From NCBI RefSeq assembly GCF_005405165.1, contig NZ_BJDN01000007.1:1-64000 (forward strand): a stretch of 64,000 nucleotides of DNA, read 5' to 3'. This DNA is from Loigolactobacillus binensis (GTDB lineage Bacteria; Bacillota; Bacilli; Lactobacillales; Lactobacillaceae). Shown piece by piece: positions 46,757 to 55,107 of the stretch (its first letter is position 1; each line of letters begins with the position of its first letter). The translations under genes were made by a program, and so were the position numbers. The notes under the pieces were generated by a model that was given only the letters and a program-made list of their open reading frames with translations, was not told where the DNA came from and made no database searches.

Positions 46757-48298
46757 TCAATACTCCCTACGTCTAAACAGGTGCGTGACCAGCCGATCAC
46801 CAACGCGCCAATCAAGTGTTAACAGGTGGCTTGCCCCAACGCGGGTCCAGCCAATAACCGCCAGAATATAGATCATTGGCAGTGCTTGGATCAAATACCG
46901 GGAACGGCCACCTTCAAACAATAGTAAAAACAATAAAGTGCCAAATAATGATAGCCGCAAGCTACGCGCAAAAACAGATGAATCTAACCAACTAAAAATA
47001 ACCCCCAGCAGAATACCGATCCAAATAATTTGTGCAGCAACGAAATAAACGGCCTGCCGGGAACCATAGATAAAGAAAAATGAGCGAATGAAATGATGTT
47101 GCTTTAACGAAGGCTCACCTAACTGATTATCATTAGACCACCCAAGTGTCCCATCGCTACTATTGTTATAGTTCTTATGAATTAGAAATTTAATGTAGCC
47201 AACAACCCCAAAATGCTGTAAGCGCTGTTTGATCAAACGGAGATTAGCACGCTGTTGTGACTTAGGATCCGGATAACTGGAACTACGATTATAGTCAGCT
47301 CCAGAATAGCCGCCGCCAGTTTTGGGATTCATCCCCATTAAAACAAAATGACTAGGCAACATGGCTTTTTCCTGATTAACACTCACCAAAGTTTGTTGAC
47401 TCAGAATAACTTGTTCCGTTAATTTTAGCCCACCAAAAGTCAGCCACGTGACTGCGAACAATATTAAAACTCGGCGGCTAAACAGCAATGCACGCCAATA
47501 CTGTTTTTGCGGCGACCAAACCAAGCAATAGAGCAATTCAAGCACCACCGCAAGCACAAAAATAATTGCGCTAGGTTTCAAAATATAAGCAAAAAACGTG
47601 GCCCCACCAAACAGTAAACTGAACCCGATCAACTTTTTAAGTGGGTAAGCAGGCTGTTTGACCCGTTGTGCCCCGGTGTAAACTAGCAAGATCATGAGCG
47701 CGACAAACACTAAGACCGCCGTATCACTATAAAATACAACGATCCACGGTGCTAACAAGAAACACAATGGCAACAAGGACCAGTGCTGTTTTTTATGTAA
47801 ATAAGTTTTCAAAGTCAAGCCGATCAAAAAAATGGCGGCATCGATCAAAACTAAATTAACGCCGTTTAATATCAATTTGAAATTAGCTAAACCTAAAGCT
47901 TGGGCCAGTAAAAAAAGTACCCGCTCAATAAATAATAACCCTAAGTTGTTGGGATTAACTGAAAAATAATAATCATTGTGCGCACCCATTGCCGTACTGA
48001 GCACGGTGCCGGCATCGTAGCCCACTTGAGTGGACAAACCGATCAGTAAGGCGATTTGATACCCACTAACCAGCAGAATTAAAAACCACGGCTGCTTAAG
48101 CCAAGCTAGCCACTTAATTAGCCGCGCCTGGGGCACACGCAGCCCAATCAAAATAAACGCAAGCACGAATACTGTGGTCAAAATCAGTCCAAACTGACGT
48201 GTATTAATTAGATTAGTAGAAACCATGGCGCCTACTAAAGTTAGGGCCACTAACCCTAAAATCATTCGATCAAGCACGTGCCTTATAAAGATTCCCAT
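46757..48298 (-). CDS. XrtG-associated GT-C-type membrane protein, copy 2
   Basis: A 513-residue paralogue of the neighbours at 45174 and 49409. Shared motifs: STQVGYDAGTVLS (Asp95 as probable catalytic acid), LLAPWIVVFYSDTAVLV, VLMGMNPKTGGGYSGADYN, SDGTLGWSNDNQLG and LLFEGGRSRYLIQALPMIY. Clear similarity along the whole length to copy 1 suggests a local duplication. It begins after the GtrB-like gene with GGGGGAA before the ATG. Donor and acceptor are unknown. Confidence 0.75.
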   Translation of the reverse strand: MGIFIRHVLDRMILGLVALTLVGAMVSTNLINTRQFGLILTTVFVLAFILIGLRVPQARLIKWLAWLKQPWFLILLVSGYQIALLIGLSTQVGYDAGTVLSTAMGAHNDYYFSVNPNNLGLLFIERVLFLLAQALGLANFKLILNGVNLVLIDAAIFLIGLTLKTYLHKKQHWSLLPLCFLLAPWIVVFYSDTAVLVFVALMILLVYTGAQRVKQPAYPLKKLIGFSLLFGGATFFAYILKPSAIIFVLAVVLELLYCLVWSPQKQYWRALLFSRRVLILFAVTWLTFGGLKLTEQVILSQQTLVSVNQEKAMLPSHFVLMGMNPKTGGGYSGADYNRSSSYPDPKSQQRANLRLIKQRLQHFGVVGYIKFLIHKNYNNSSDGTLGWSNDNQLGEPSLKQHHFIRSFFFIYGSRQAVYFVAAQIIWIGILLGVIFSWLDSSVFARSLRLSLFGTLLFLLLFEGGRSRYLIQALPMIYILAVIGWTRVGASHLLTLDWRVGDRLVTHLFRRREY

Positions 48299-48350
48299 AA
48301 TATTCCCCCATTAATTGCGTGCCAGTTCTGATCACCCGTACTTGATCAAT

Positions 48351-49373
48351 TCAAGCTACGGGGGCGTTTTTTTCATCAGTTCGTAAATGCCGTTGCTCCG
48401 GCGCAAACGAATCCGTATAGCTTTCCTCTTCGATCGTGTACCGGGGCCGTTGCTTCACTTCAATAAAAATCTTACCCACATATTCACCGATCATGCTAGT
48501 ACAGATCAATTGCACCCCACCTAACATCCAAATCGAAGTCATCAGTGAGGCCCAGCCAGAAACAACTAAGCCCCGACTAGTTTGGATCAAAGTATAGATG
48601 AATAACCCAATGCCCACGATCACCAACAAAATACCTAAATTCATGATCAAACGAATCGGTACCGTGGAAAACGACGTGATCCCATCAAACGCAAACTTGA
48701 TCATTTTCCGCAGTGGATATTTAGAGGTGCCGGCGAATCGTTCTTTACGCGCATAATAGACCTTAGTTGCTGGAAATCCCACCAACGGAACGATCCCCCT
48801 TAAAAATAAATTACGTTCTTTAAAAGCTAATAAGCCTTTAACCGCGCGCTGACTTAACAAACGATAATCAGCTGAATTAGGCACCATATCGACCCCTAAA
48901 CGGCGCATCAAACTATAAAAAGCCAACGCCGAGCGCCGCTTAAAAAAGGTATCCGTATCCCGATTATTGCGCACACCATAAACAACATCATAGCCAGCAT
49001 AATAGGCAGCAACCATTTTAGGGATCGCGTTCACATCATCCTGAAGGTCCGCATCAATTGTGATCACCATATCGGCATGATCGGCGGCCACAGTCATACC
49101 GGCTAACAAAGCATCTTGATGACCAAAATTACGGCTAAATTTAATACCGGTGAGCCACGGCATTTTTTGACTATAAGTCGTGATCAGTGACCAAGTACGG
49201 TCATGACTACCATCATTAACAAAAAGTAGCCGACTTTCTTTGCTAATTTGCTGGGCCGCAATTAATTCTTGTAAAATCTTAGTTAATTGTTTGACCGTTT
49301 CAGGTAAAACTGCCTCTTCATTGTAGCAAGGCACAACCACGGTCAAGCGTTTATTGCTTTTACTTGTATCCAC
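48351..49373 (-). CDS. GtrB/DPM1-like polyprenyl-phosphate glycosyltransferase
   Basis: A 340-residue GT2 enzyme with a cytoplasmic catalytic domain and two C-terminal membrane helices. The N-terminus is TVVVPCYNEEAVLPETVKQL, the metal-binding motif is VITIDADLQDDVNAIPKMV, and the helices are near residues 235-260 and 270-295 (LIMNLGILLVIVGIGLFIY). This class loads a sugar onto undecaprenyl phosphate for use outside by GT-C enzymes. Start is GTG 49373 with GGAGGCG upstream. No GtrA/GtcA flippase is seen in the locus. Confidence 0.88.
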   Translation of the reverse strand: MDTSKSNKRLTVVVPCYNEEAVLPETVKQLTKILQELIAAQQISKESRLLFVNDGSHDRTWSLITTYSQKMPWLTGIKFSRNFGHQDALLAGMTVAADHADMVITIDADLQDDVNAIPKMVAAYYAGYDVVYGVRNNRDTDTFFKRRSALAFYSLMRRLGVDMVPNSADYRLLSQRAVKGLLAFKERNLFLRGIVPLVGFPATKVYYARKERFAGTSKYPLRKMIKFAFDGITSFSTVPIRLIMNLGILLVIVGIGLFIYTLIQTSRGLVVSGWASLMTSIWMLGGVQLICTSMIGEYVGKIFIEVKQRPRYTIEEESYTDSFAPEQRHLRTDEKNAPVA

Positions 49374-49408
49374 TTAGTAAAACGCCTCCAAACTGACTTC
49401 AATACCAA

Positions 49409-50968
49409 CTACTGATCGCTATGAACGGGTTTTAGCGCGTAAGCCCACTGATAAGTGCGCTTAAAAAAGGCGAAAGTTTGATCGTAAACCAACGTCGCCA
49501 ATAAGATAAAGGCTGGCAAAAACTGGATCAGGTAACGACTGCGCCCGCCTTCAAATAATAACAAGTACATAAAACCACCAATGATCATTAACCGCAGCAC
49601 CTGCACGATTTTAGTTTGATCACGCCAACCAAAAGCAATCAAAACGAGCCAAATGAGCCACCAAATTTGGGCGATAAACCGAAAATCACCTAAATGCGTT
49701 CCGTATAAATAAACAAACTGTTGCAGTAAGCCAGTAAAACCAGTGCCGGTTGGCCGGGGATCTTCATTGATAAAGTGGCCTTCTTTGACCCACGCAAAAG
49801 TGCCGTCAGCGGTATTGTTACGCTGCTTCTTAAATAGGAAAGTAACGTAGCCTAACGCCCCTTTTTGTTTTAACCGTTTGATCAACAACTGTTTAGAATA
49901 AGCATTGCGGCCCTTTTTCGTTGGAATAACCGCCATTGCTAGGGCATCCTTAGGATTATAGCCCCCGTCGCCTGAAAGACCCATGGCGATAAAATGTAAT
50001 GGTGGCACGGAACGCTGCGTATTAACCGGCAAATACGTTTGCTGATCTAAAATGTGTTTTTCACCTAGGTAACTGCCACCTAAAACCAGCGTTGCACATA
50101 AAATCAAGCCTAGCGCTCTGCGCCACTGTTGGGCCGAATAGCTTTGCCGCAATGAATACAGTAATTCAACTAAGCCAATCGCGATCACACCAACAATGGC
50201 CGATGGTTTCATAAAATAAGTCGTGGCCGCCAAGAAACCAAAACACACCGCGGCTAGCACCCGCACTGGCAGCTTAAACCGCCCATGAGCTAATACAACG
50301 TAACTCAGCAAATAGCCTGACACCAGCGGCAATACCCAAGTATCCGTATAAGGCACAATGATCATGGGGAAAATCACCAACCAACAGGCATGCAAGTACA
50401 TCCCGGCCGCTAATTTTTTCTTATTGAGCACCGCAATACTTAAAATATTAAAACTGGCGGCCAGATCGACTAAAAACAAATTAACAAAATCAAAAAATAA
50501 CCACGATTTAGTGCCAAAAACAGTCGCCAGAAAGTGTTGCAACAGTAGGATCAAAATATTGTTGTAATAAAGACTAAAATAAGATCTAATATCTGGACTA
50601 GTGGTGTCGGTCAAAGCTTGGTGAATTGCGCCTACATCAAAACCGATCGGCGGGTGAACGGCTAACACAAACGTAATTTGCCACAGCACGACAGCTGCTA
50701 ATAACAAACCGGCAGTCCGCAACTTTTGCCCAATAAAAACTTGATACCCCCACGCTCGGACCTGGGGATAAGTGATCAGCGCAACGATCACCGCCACTGC
50801 AAAGATCACCAACATAGTCGTCCATAAGGTGGTGCCCGCCCCTGTGATCCAATTATCGCCAAGAATGATATTCGGTGACGTCACCGCAAATAATAAGGTT
50901 AAGAAAAACAACCCGTTAAATAAGCGGGTCAAAGTTTTATTACCAAGGTTAAATAGCGTGTTCGTCAT
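49409..50968 (-). CDS. XrtG-associated GT-C-type membrane protein, copy 3
   Basis: A 519-residue, many-helix protein, the most divergent of three paralogues. The catalytic-type motif is HPPIGFDVGAIHQAL (Asp111). MGLSGDGGYNPKDAL replaces MGMN-x-GGY, and ADGTFAWVKEGHFI and LLFEGGRSRYLIQFLPAFILL follow. It is directly downstream of the pterin-synthase-like gene and upstream of gtrB-like, which supports its membership of the locus. A specific reaction is not known. Confidence 0.75.
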   Translation of the reverse strand: MTNTLFNLGNKTLTRLFNGLFFLTLLFAVTSPNIILGDNWITGAGTTLWTTMLVIFAVAVIVALITYPQVRAWGYQVFIGQKLRTAGLLLAAVVLWQITFVLAVHPPIGFDVGAIHQALTDTTSPDIRSYFSLYYNNILILLLQHFLATVFGTKSWLFFDFVNLFLVDLAASFNILSIAVLNKKKLAAGMYLHACWLVIFPMIIVPYTDTWVLPLVSGYLLSYVVLAHGRFKLPVRVLAAVCFGFLAATTYFMKPSAIVGVIAIGLVELLYSLRQSYSAQQWRRALGLILCATLVLGGSYLGEKHILDQQTYLPVNTQRSVPPLHFIAMGLSGDGGYNPKDALAMAVIPTKKGRNAYSKQLLIKRLKQKGALGYVTFLFKKQRNNTADGTFAWVKEGHFINEDPRPTGTGFTGLLQQFVYLYGTHLGDFRFIAQIWWLIWLVLIAFGWRDQTKIVQVLRLMIIGGFMYLLLFEGGRSRYLIQFLPAFILLATLVYDQTFAFFKRTYQWAYALKPVHSDQ

Positions 50969-51017
50969 AGCTTGTTTATCATTCCCAACTTATAAGTTAC
51001 CTTTGCTCAGTTGCCGT

Positions 51018-51389
51018 TCAATCATCCTCAACCGTAATACAATACGACCGCGTCGGTGATTCACCAACCTCGATGCGGATCAATTGGGCTGACAGTTGCT
51101 CCATTTCTGGCGTGATCAAATTAAATAACCACACGGTCACATTTTCCACTGTGGGATTGATTTCTTTGAAGTAAGGTAACTTATTCAAGAATTTTCCGGA
51201 GAAACGATCTAAAACCTCTTTGATGGCTTGCTCAATATTCCGAAAAACGATCATTTTATCGTTTTTACTTTTAATTTCGCAAATAATCTCCCACGTATGC
51301 GTATGTTGTTTGCCTTCACCGGCTTCCCAGCGCATTGCGTGACTGGCATTCACATACGACTTGATTTTATAGGTGTGCATTAAAGTCAT
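51018..51389 (-). CDS. 6-pyruvoyl-tetrahydropterin-synthase-like protein of the XrtG system
   Basis: A 123-residue protein of the PTPS/QueD fold. The zinc ligands are kept: SYVNASHAMRW and KQHTHTWEIICEI supply the His residues, and Glu in RIEVGESPT is in the usual place near the end. The catalytic Cys that normally stands before the His-x-His is missing (GEGKQHTHTW). No queuosine or folate genes are near. A PTPS-related protein is a known companion of XrtG (TIGR03112 as I recall it). AGGAGG is 8 nt before the ATG. Role unknown. Confidence 0.82.
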   Translation of the reverse strand: MTLMHTYKIKSYVNASHAMRWEAGEGKQHTHTWEIICEIKSKNDKMIVFRNIEQAIKEVLDRFSGKFLNKLPYFKEINPTVENVTVWLFNLITPEMEQLSAQLIRIEVGESPTRSYCITVEDD

Positions 51390-51394
51390 GGTAC

Positions 51395-52735
51395 TTACCT
51401 CCTACGCTTTTTCAGATTCTTCCAGTCGGTTTTGACCACAGCACTTGCACCCTTCACTTCCTGATCAAACCGTTCTGAATTCCAGACCGAAGCTTCGGTC
51501 ATCCCGTTGATCGTTCCCACAAAACGGATAAACGAACAGACAAAGTTGTACAGTGGCATTGTCAGCAGCACCCACCATTGTCGCCCATAAAACCTATTTT
51601 CTTTTGGAAAATCTCGGAGTAATACGCGTACACAAATAAAATTTAACCAACCTACCAGTACATATAAAATATAAATAGCAACATATGACATACCCATCAT
51701 GATTGGTGAGTAACGAAAGAATAGTAACGCAATGCTGGCAAATAACCAAATCATTCTTGGAAAAAGGAAGGTATGATCGATCATTATACGCCGGATCAAA
51801 AAATCGCTAAAGAACTTATGCACAGCAATGTCTTGTGTATGGGCGTGCATCACCTCAAGCTCGCCCTTTTGCCAACGTTGCCGCTGTGTGTACAAATTGC
51901 CTAGACTCGGGATCGGTTCAATATAGAAAATGGCGGAAGCGCAAATTGATACCTTACGTTTTAACTTATCACGGATCTGAAAAGTCATATCGGTATCTTC
52001 ACCGATAGTAGCGGTATCGTACATGAAGGTATTCAGCAACGCCTCTTTACGAAATGCAGAGAAGGCCCCGGACATCGTAAATAGTTGATTGTTTTTGGCT
52101 TCGATCGTCCGACCAGACAGAAAAGCTTGGGCATATTCAAAATATTCATTATGCTGCAATAGTTTTAAAGGCCACGGTTTTTTAGCCTTGATCATTTCCC
52201 ATTTAGGTAAAATGGTACCGGTCAACGCCGCAACATCATAATCATTTTCAAATTGAAGCACAATATTCATCAAAGCATTTTTCTCTAGCACGCCATCGCT
52301 ATCAATATTGATAATGTAAGTGCCAATACTGGCGTAGATCGCCGCATTTAAGGCCGAAGCTTTGCCGCGCTGTGTGTGGATCAACTGCATGTTCATGTCC
52401 GAAAATTCATTTTGCGCCCGTTCGAAGGCACCAAAGCTATCATCAGTGCTTTGATTATCAGCAAGGATCACTTGAATCAATTCAGTCGGATATGTTGAGT
52501 CATGAATCGAACGTATACAATTAAACAAGGTATCTTCTGAATTATAAACCGGCACCAGCAGAGAGATAAAGGGCATTTTGTCCGGCATGATCAATGTTTT
52601 TTTGTGTAACGCCTTAACCAACAAACGAATTCCGGAAATAAATGCTGGAATGATCTCAACCACGATCGGTATCAACGCCCAGGTCAACCAAAAGCCCATT
52701 TTAAAAAGCGTTAATTGTAACCAGTAAAACATCAT
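51395..52735 (-). CDS. XrtG-associated membrane GT2 glycosyltransferase
   Basis: A 446-residue processive-type GT2 enzyme with one or two N-terminal membrane helices, a cytoplasmic catalytic domain and C-terminal helices. Catalytic residues: ISLLVPVYNSEDTLFNC, the nucleotide-binding YIINIDSDGVLEKNAL, ATIGEDTDMTFQIRDK (general base region) and QRQRWQKGEL (Q-x-x-R-W). This layout is that of hyaluronan- or cellulose-synthase-like enzymes. It sits 4 bp after xrtG and 5 bp before the PTPS-like gene, the arrangement known from exosortase G systems (TIGR03111 as I recall it). Product unknown. Confidence 0.88.
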   Translation of the reverse strand: MMFYWLQLTLFKMGFWLTWALIPIVVEIIPAFISGIRLLVKALHKKTLIMPDKMPFISLLVPVYNSEDTLFNCIRSIHDSTYPTELIQVILADNQSTDDSFGAFERAQNEFSDMNMQLIHTQRGKASALNAAIYASIGTYIINIDSDGVLEKNALMNIVLQFENDYDVAALTGTILPKWEMIKAKKPWPLKLLQHNEYFEYAQAFLSGRTIEAKNNQLFTMSGAFSAFRKEALLNTFMYDTATIGEDTDMTFQIRDKLKRKVSICASAIFYIEPIPSLGNLYTQRQRWQKGELEVMHAHTQDIAVHKFFSDFLIRRIMIDHTFLFPRMIWLFASIALLFFRYSPIMMGMSYVAIYILYVLVGWLNFICVRVLLRDFPKENRFYGRQWWVLLTMPLYNFVCSFIRFVGTINGMTEASVWNSERFDQEVKGASAVVKTDWKNLKKRRR

Positions 52736-52739
52736 GAGG

Positions 52740-53362
52740 TCATCCTTTCGTTACTTTGAAGCGCTGCTTAAGTCGGCGAACCCGGTTTCTAAAGCTGCGG
52801 TACAGGCCTTGGGAAAGCTGTGAGTAAGTAAACACCTCATAGTATAAAATGATTACTAGAATGTAAAAAATCAAACGGCCAACAATCGAGTGGGCTAAAA
52901 AGAACAGATCACCACTGCCAAAATGGACAATTGTAATGACTGACATCAAGCGAATAATGTTCGCCAAGTAGATCCAGACTGTCCCCACGATTGAAAAAAA
53001 GATCCGTTCAAAACCATTGTACATTGGCAAAAAAACAACCAGACTAATAAAAGCGGTTGTCTCGATCACACCTGAACATTCATAATCAATGGTCATCGTC
53101 ACTGGTACAGTCGAGTTAGTGATACTGACCAGCCCGTAACGCCCCATCACAGTGCTCATGCCAGTCAGGTCCCCTAACCACCTTATCCCATTGAGTACTG
53201 CGTGGGTAAACAGCCAAACCCAGTATGGATCACTTAACGCAATTAATATAAAAAAAGCCCGCCACTGCCAACGATAAAATGAAAGGCCGAAAGCCGAGCT
53301 CTTTTTAAAATAGACAGGATGTATAACCAAACAACGATCCCGATCAATAAATAGATATTCAT
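52740..53362 (-). CDS. xrtG: Exosortase XrtG, interrupted by a -1 frameshift
   Basis: Exosortases are membrane transpeptidase-like enzymes that process C-terminal sorting signals. The catalytic Cys is in TIDYECSGVIETT, Arg in YLANIIRLMSV and His in FFLAHSIVGRLIFY. The real start is ATG 53362: AAGGAG lies 6 nt upstream and ATGA overlaps the stop of the substrate gene. That frame reads MNIYLLIGIVVWLYILSILK and on to GSGGLFLY, then stops at 53243. The rest (ILIALSDPYWVW onward) is in the -1 frame. The switch is at T TTT TTA (53249-53255) in a seven-T run. With a -1 slip the product is about 207 residues. A GTG frame at 53378 encodes an atypical charged N-terminus and is rejected. Confidence 0.88.
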
Positions 53363-54678
53363 TTGGTTCTCCTTGCACTTTTTAATGTCAATTTTTTATT
53401 GCCAGTTAACTTAACCACCGTTACGCTGGCAATTACAAAACCAACCCCCGCTAATAAAACTGGCCCGGTACTCCCACCAGTAGTCTGTAATTTACCAGTC
53501 CATAAATTACTATTAGCCAAAGTAATGGTTTGCCCAGCCGTATTTGAAGTCCCACTTAACGCCGAAAACGGTACTGAACACTCCAATACATAGCCATTAC
53601 CAGTAACTGCTTGGCCAGAACCATTATACTGCGTTAACTTTTTATTGGCGACGTAGGCATCATTGGTATAAGCCGTGTAGGCAGCCGTTTTTTCGTTATA
53701 CACCCCTAAAGTGACCGCCTGTTTTTGACCAACACTTAAGGTAACGGTTGAATTATTGTTAAAATCAAGATCATAGATCACACCGCCAACATTTAATTGG
53801 TAACCACTAGCCTGAAAATCTGCGTAACCGCTAGTACCGCCGTTACCTAATTTCGGCATCATCGCAACATAGAAATAAATATTATCTTCATCGGCTAACA
53901 AACTGGCCTTTTTCAAATTATCACTATCACCAGTAATGTACATGTCCGACATGTCTTTATCGGCCCAATCGCTGAAATCACCATCAATGGTGATTCCTAA
54001 ACTGCCTGCAGTATTATTATTAGCCGCCTGATCGGAGTCAGTAGTGGCTTGATCACTACTTGAACCAGCTAAAGCCTGACTAACCGCGTTAGCGCTAGAA
54101 CTACTGCTTGTGGTACTACTAGAATTGCTAGTTGAATTAGCATTAGAATCACTGCCGGTCGTGCTTTCAACCGGTGCGGCACTTAAGGTTGCGGTAGCCT
54201 TTTGTAAACCAAGATCATAACAAGATAAGGTAATTGCTTGTGCAGAATTGGTTTGTTTAACTCCTAAAGTTGCCAACGAGACCTTAGCTGTCAAAACGGG
54301 TGACGTACCAGCAACGCTTTTAACTGCACTACCAACGTTACTGATCGTTTGCCAATTAGTACCGCCACCTCTAGCCGAAAGGGTCAGCGTACCATTTGTT
54401 TCTGATGTTGTCAGCGTAAAGTCTTTGCTCCCAATTGTGACTTGATAATCATTAGGGATGCTACTGGTGAGTGAACCCATATTAACTTGAAAATAAAGAT
54501 AAGTGCCATCCGTTGTTATTTTGTAGGTCCCAGTTTTTGTGCCATCATAACCAAATGATGTCGCCGTCACGCCGCTCCAGTCGGGGGTGCCTAAAACTGC
54601 GGCCTGTACAGCACTTGTTGTCAGCGCAAAAATCAGCGCCCCAGCAAAAGTAAGTATGCTTAATAATAATTTTCGCAT
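53359..54678 (-). CDS. Firmicu-CTERM surface protein, presumed XrtG substrate
   Basis: A 439-residue secreted protein. Signal peptide: MRKLLLSILTFAGALIFALT ending near SAVQA (about residue 27). Two beta-rich domains follow: about residues 28-165 and 228-400. The second begins ITIDGDFSDWADKDMSDMY, the entry motif of CBM9/DOMON-like domains. A Ser/Asn/Thr/Asp-rich linker (about 170-225) separates them. The C-terminus has a short Gly/Ser/Thr stretch, a hydrophobic helix (GPVLLAGVGFVIASVTVVKL) and basic residues, as expected for a CTERM sorting signal. The adjacent exosortase, overlapping by ATGA, is the natural partner. Ligand unknown, a sugar is likely. Confidence 0.85.
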   Translation of the reverse strand: MRKLLLSILTFAGALIFALTTSAVQAAVLGTPDWSGVTATSFGYDGTKTGTYKITTDGTYLYFQVNMGSLTSSIPNDYQVTIGSKDFTLTTSETNGTLTLSARGGGTNWQTISNVGSAVKSVAGTSPVLTAKVSLATLGVKQTNSAQAITLSCYDLGLQKATATLSAAPVESTTGSDSNANSTSNSSSTTSSSSSANAVSQALAGSSSDQATTDSDQAANNNTAGSLGITIDGDFSDWADKDMSDMYITGDSDNLKKASLLADEDNIYFYVAMMPKLGNGGTSGYADFQASGYQLNVGGVIYDLDFNNNSTVTLSVGQKQAVTLGVYNEKTAAYTAYTNDAYVANKKLTQYNGSGQAVTGNGYVLECSVPFSALSGTSNTAGQTITLANSNLWTGKLQTTGGSTGPVLLAGVGFVIASVTVVKLTGNKKLTLKSARRTK

Positions 54679-55057
54679 TTTAGCTCCCCCCCTAGCAAAG
54701 GAATCATTTAGTGGCCGGCATAAAAAATGAGTAAAACAGCAATTACTTTTAGGGCTAAGCCTAAAGACTGCAGCCGCAACGTTGGCAACTGCACTTACTC
54801 AAAGCAAACGATATGTTACAACCTTGATGGCTTATGCTTCATTTAGTCATATTGTGATGACCATAATTACAGCAAGCATAATAGCCAAGATTACCAGTCT
54901 AAAGCGATCTTTAGCTATAATAATGATGAAAAAAGCTTCAGAATTCACCTCGACTTGTGAACTCATCCCTTAGTTTATTATAACACGTCTACCAAGCCTA
55001 TAAACAATATTATCATAATAAAAAAATTATCTTATTAATTGTTTTTTTATGAAAACG
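54679..55057 (-). promoter_or_regulatory. Leader and promoter region of the XrtG operon
   Basis: About 290 nt of leader separates an extended -10 promoter (TGTTATAAT, 54977-54985) from the substrate gene. Near its 3' end is the hairpin CTTTAGGCTTAGCCCTAAAAG, and GGGGGGAG lies before the ATG. No riboswitch family recognised. The far upstream part (55000-55057) is AT-rich without features. Confidence 0.45.
54847..54966 (-). CDS. Candidate 39-residue leader ORF upstream of the XrtG operon
   Basis: ATG 54966 to TGA 54847 encodes MSSQVEVNSEAFF, an Ile-rich helix, AKDRFRL and a second hydrophobic stretch (VILAIMLAVIMVITI). The predicted transcription start, from TATAAT at 54977-54982, lies only a few bases before the ATG, so it would be nearly leaderless; AAGGG abuts the ATG. 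It could be a leader peptide, a small membrane protein or chance. No family recognised. Confidence 0.25.
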   Translation of the reverse strand: MSSQVEVNSEAFFIIIIAKDRFRLVILAIMLAVIMVITI

Positions 55058-55096
55058 AAAGGGAAGTAAGCGCTAGCGTAGCGACTAACTTCCCGA
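55058..55096 (-). terminator. Terminator after potD
   Basis: GGGAAGTTAG pairs with the CTTACTTCCC side, with CGCTA/TAGCG closing the inner stem, followed by TTTCGTTTT on the minus strand. Confidence 0.75.
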
Positions 55097-55107
55097 TCCC
55101 CCACCGT

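Noticed and set aside
53243-53378. Exosortase starting at GTG 53378 in the catalytic frame (MQGEPNEYLF...)
   Set aside because: This start lies upstream of the AAGGAG site and gives a charged, non-exosortase N-terminus, while the other frame has a proper coupled ATG and membrane helix.
54782-54973. Plus-strand 63-codon ORF in the XrtG leader region
   Set aside because: No ribosome binding site or promoter on that strand, and composition reflects AT-rich leader.
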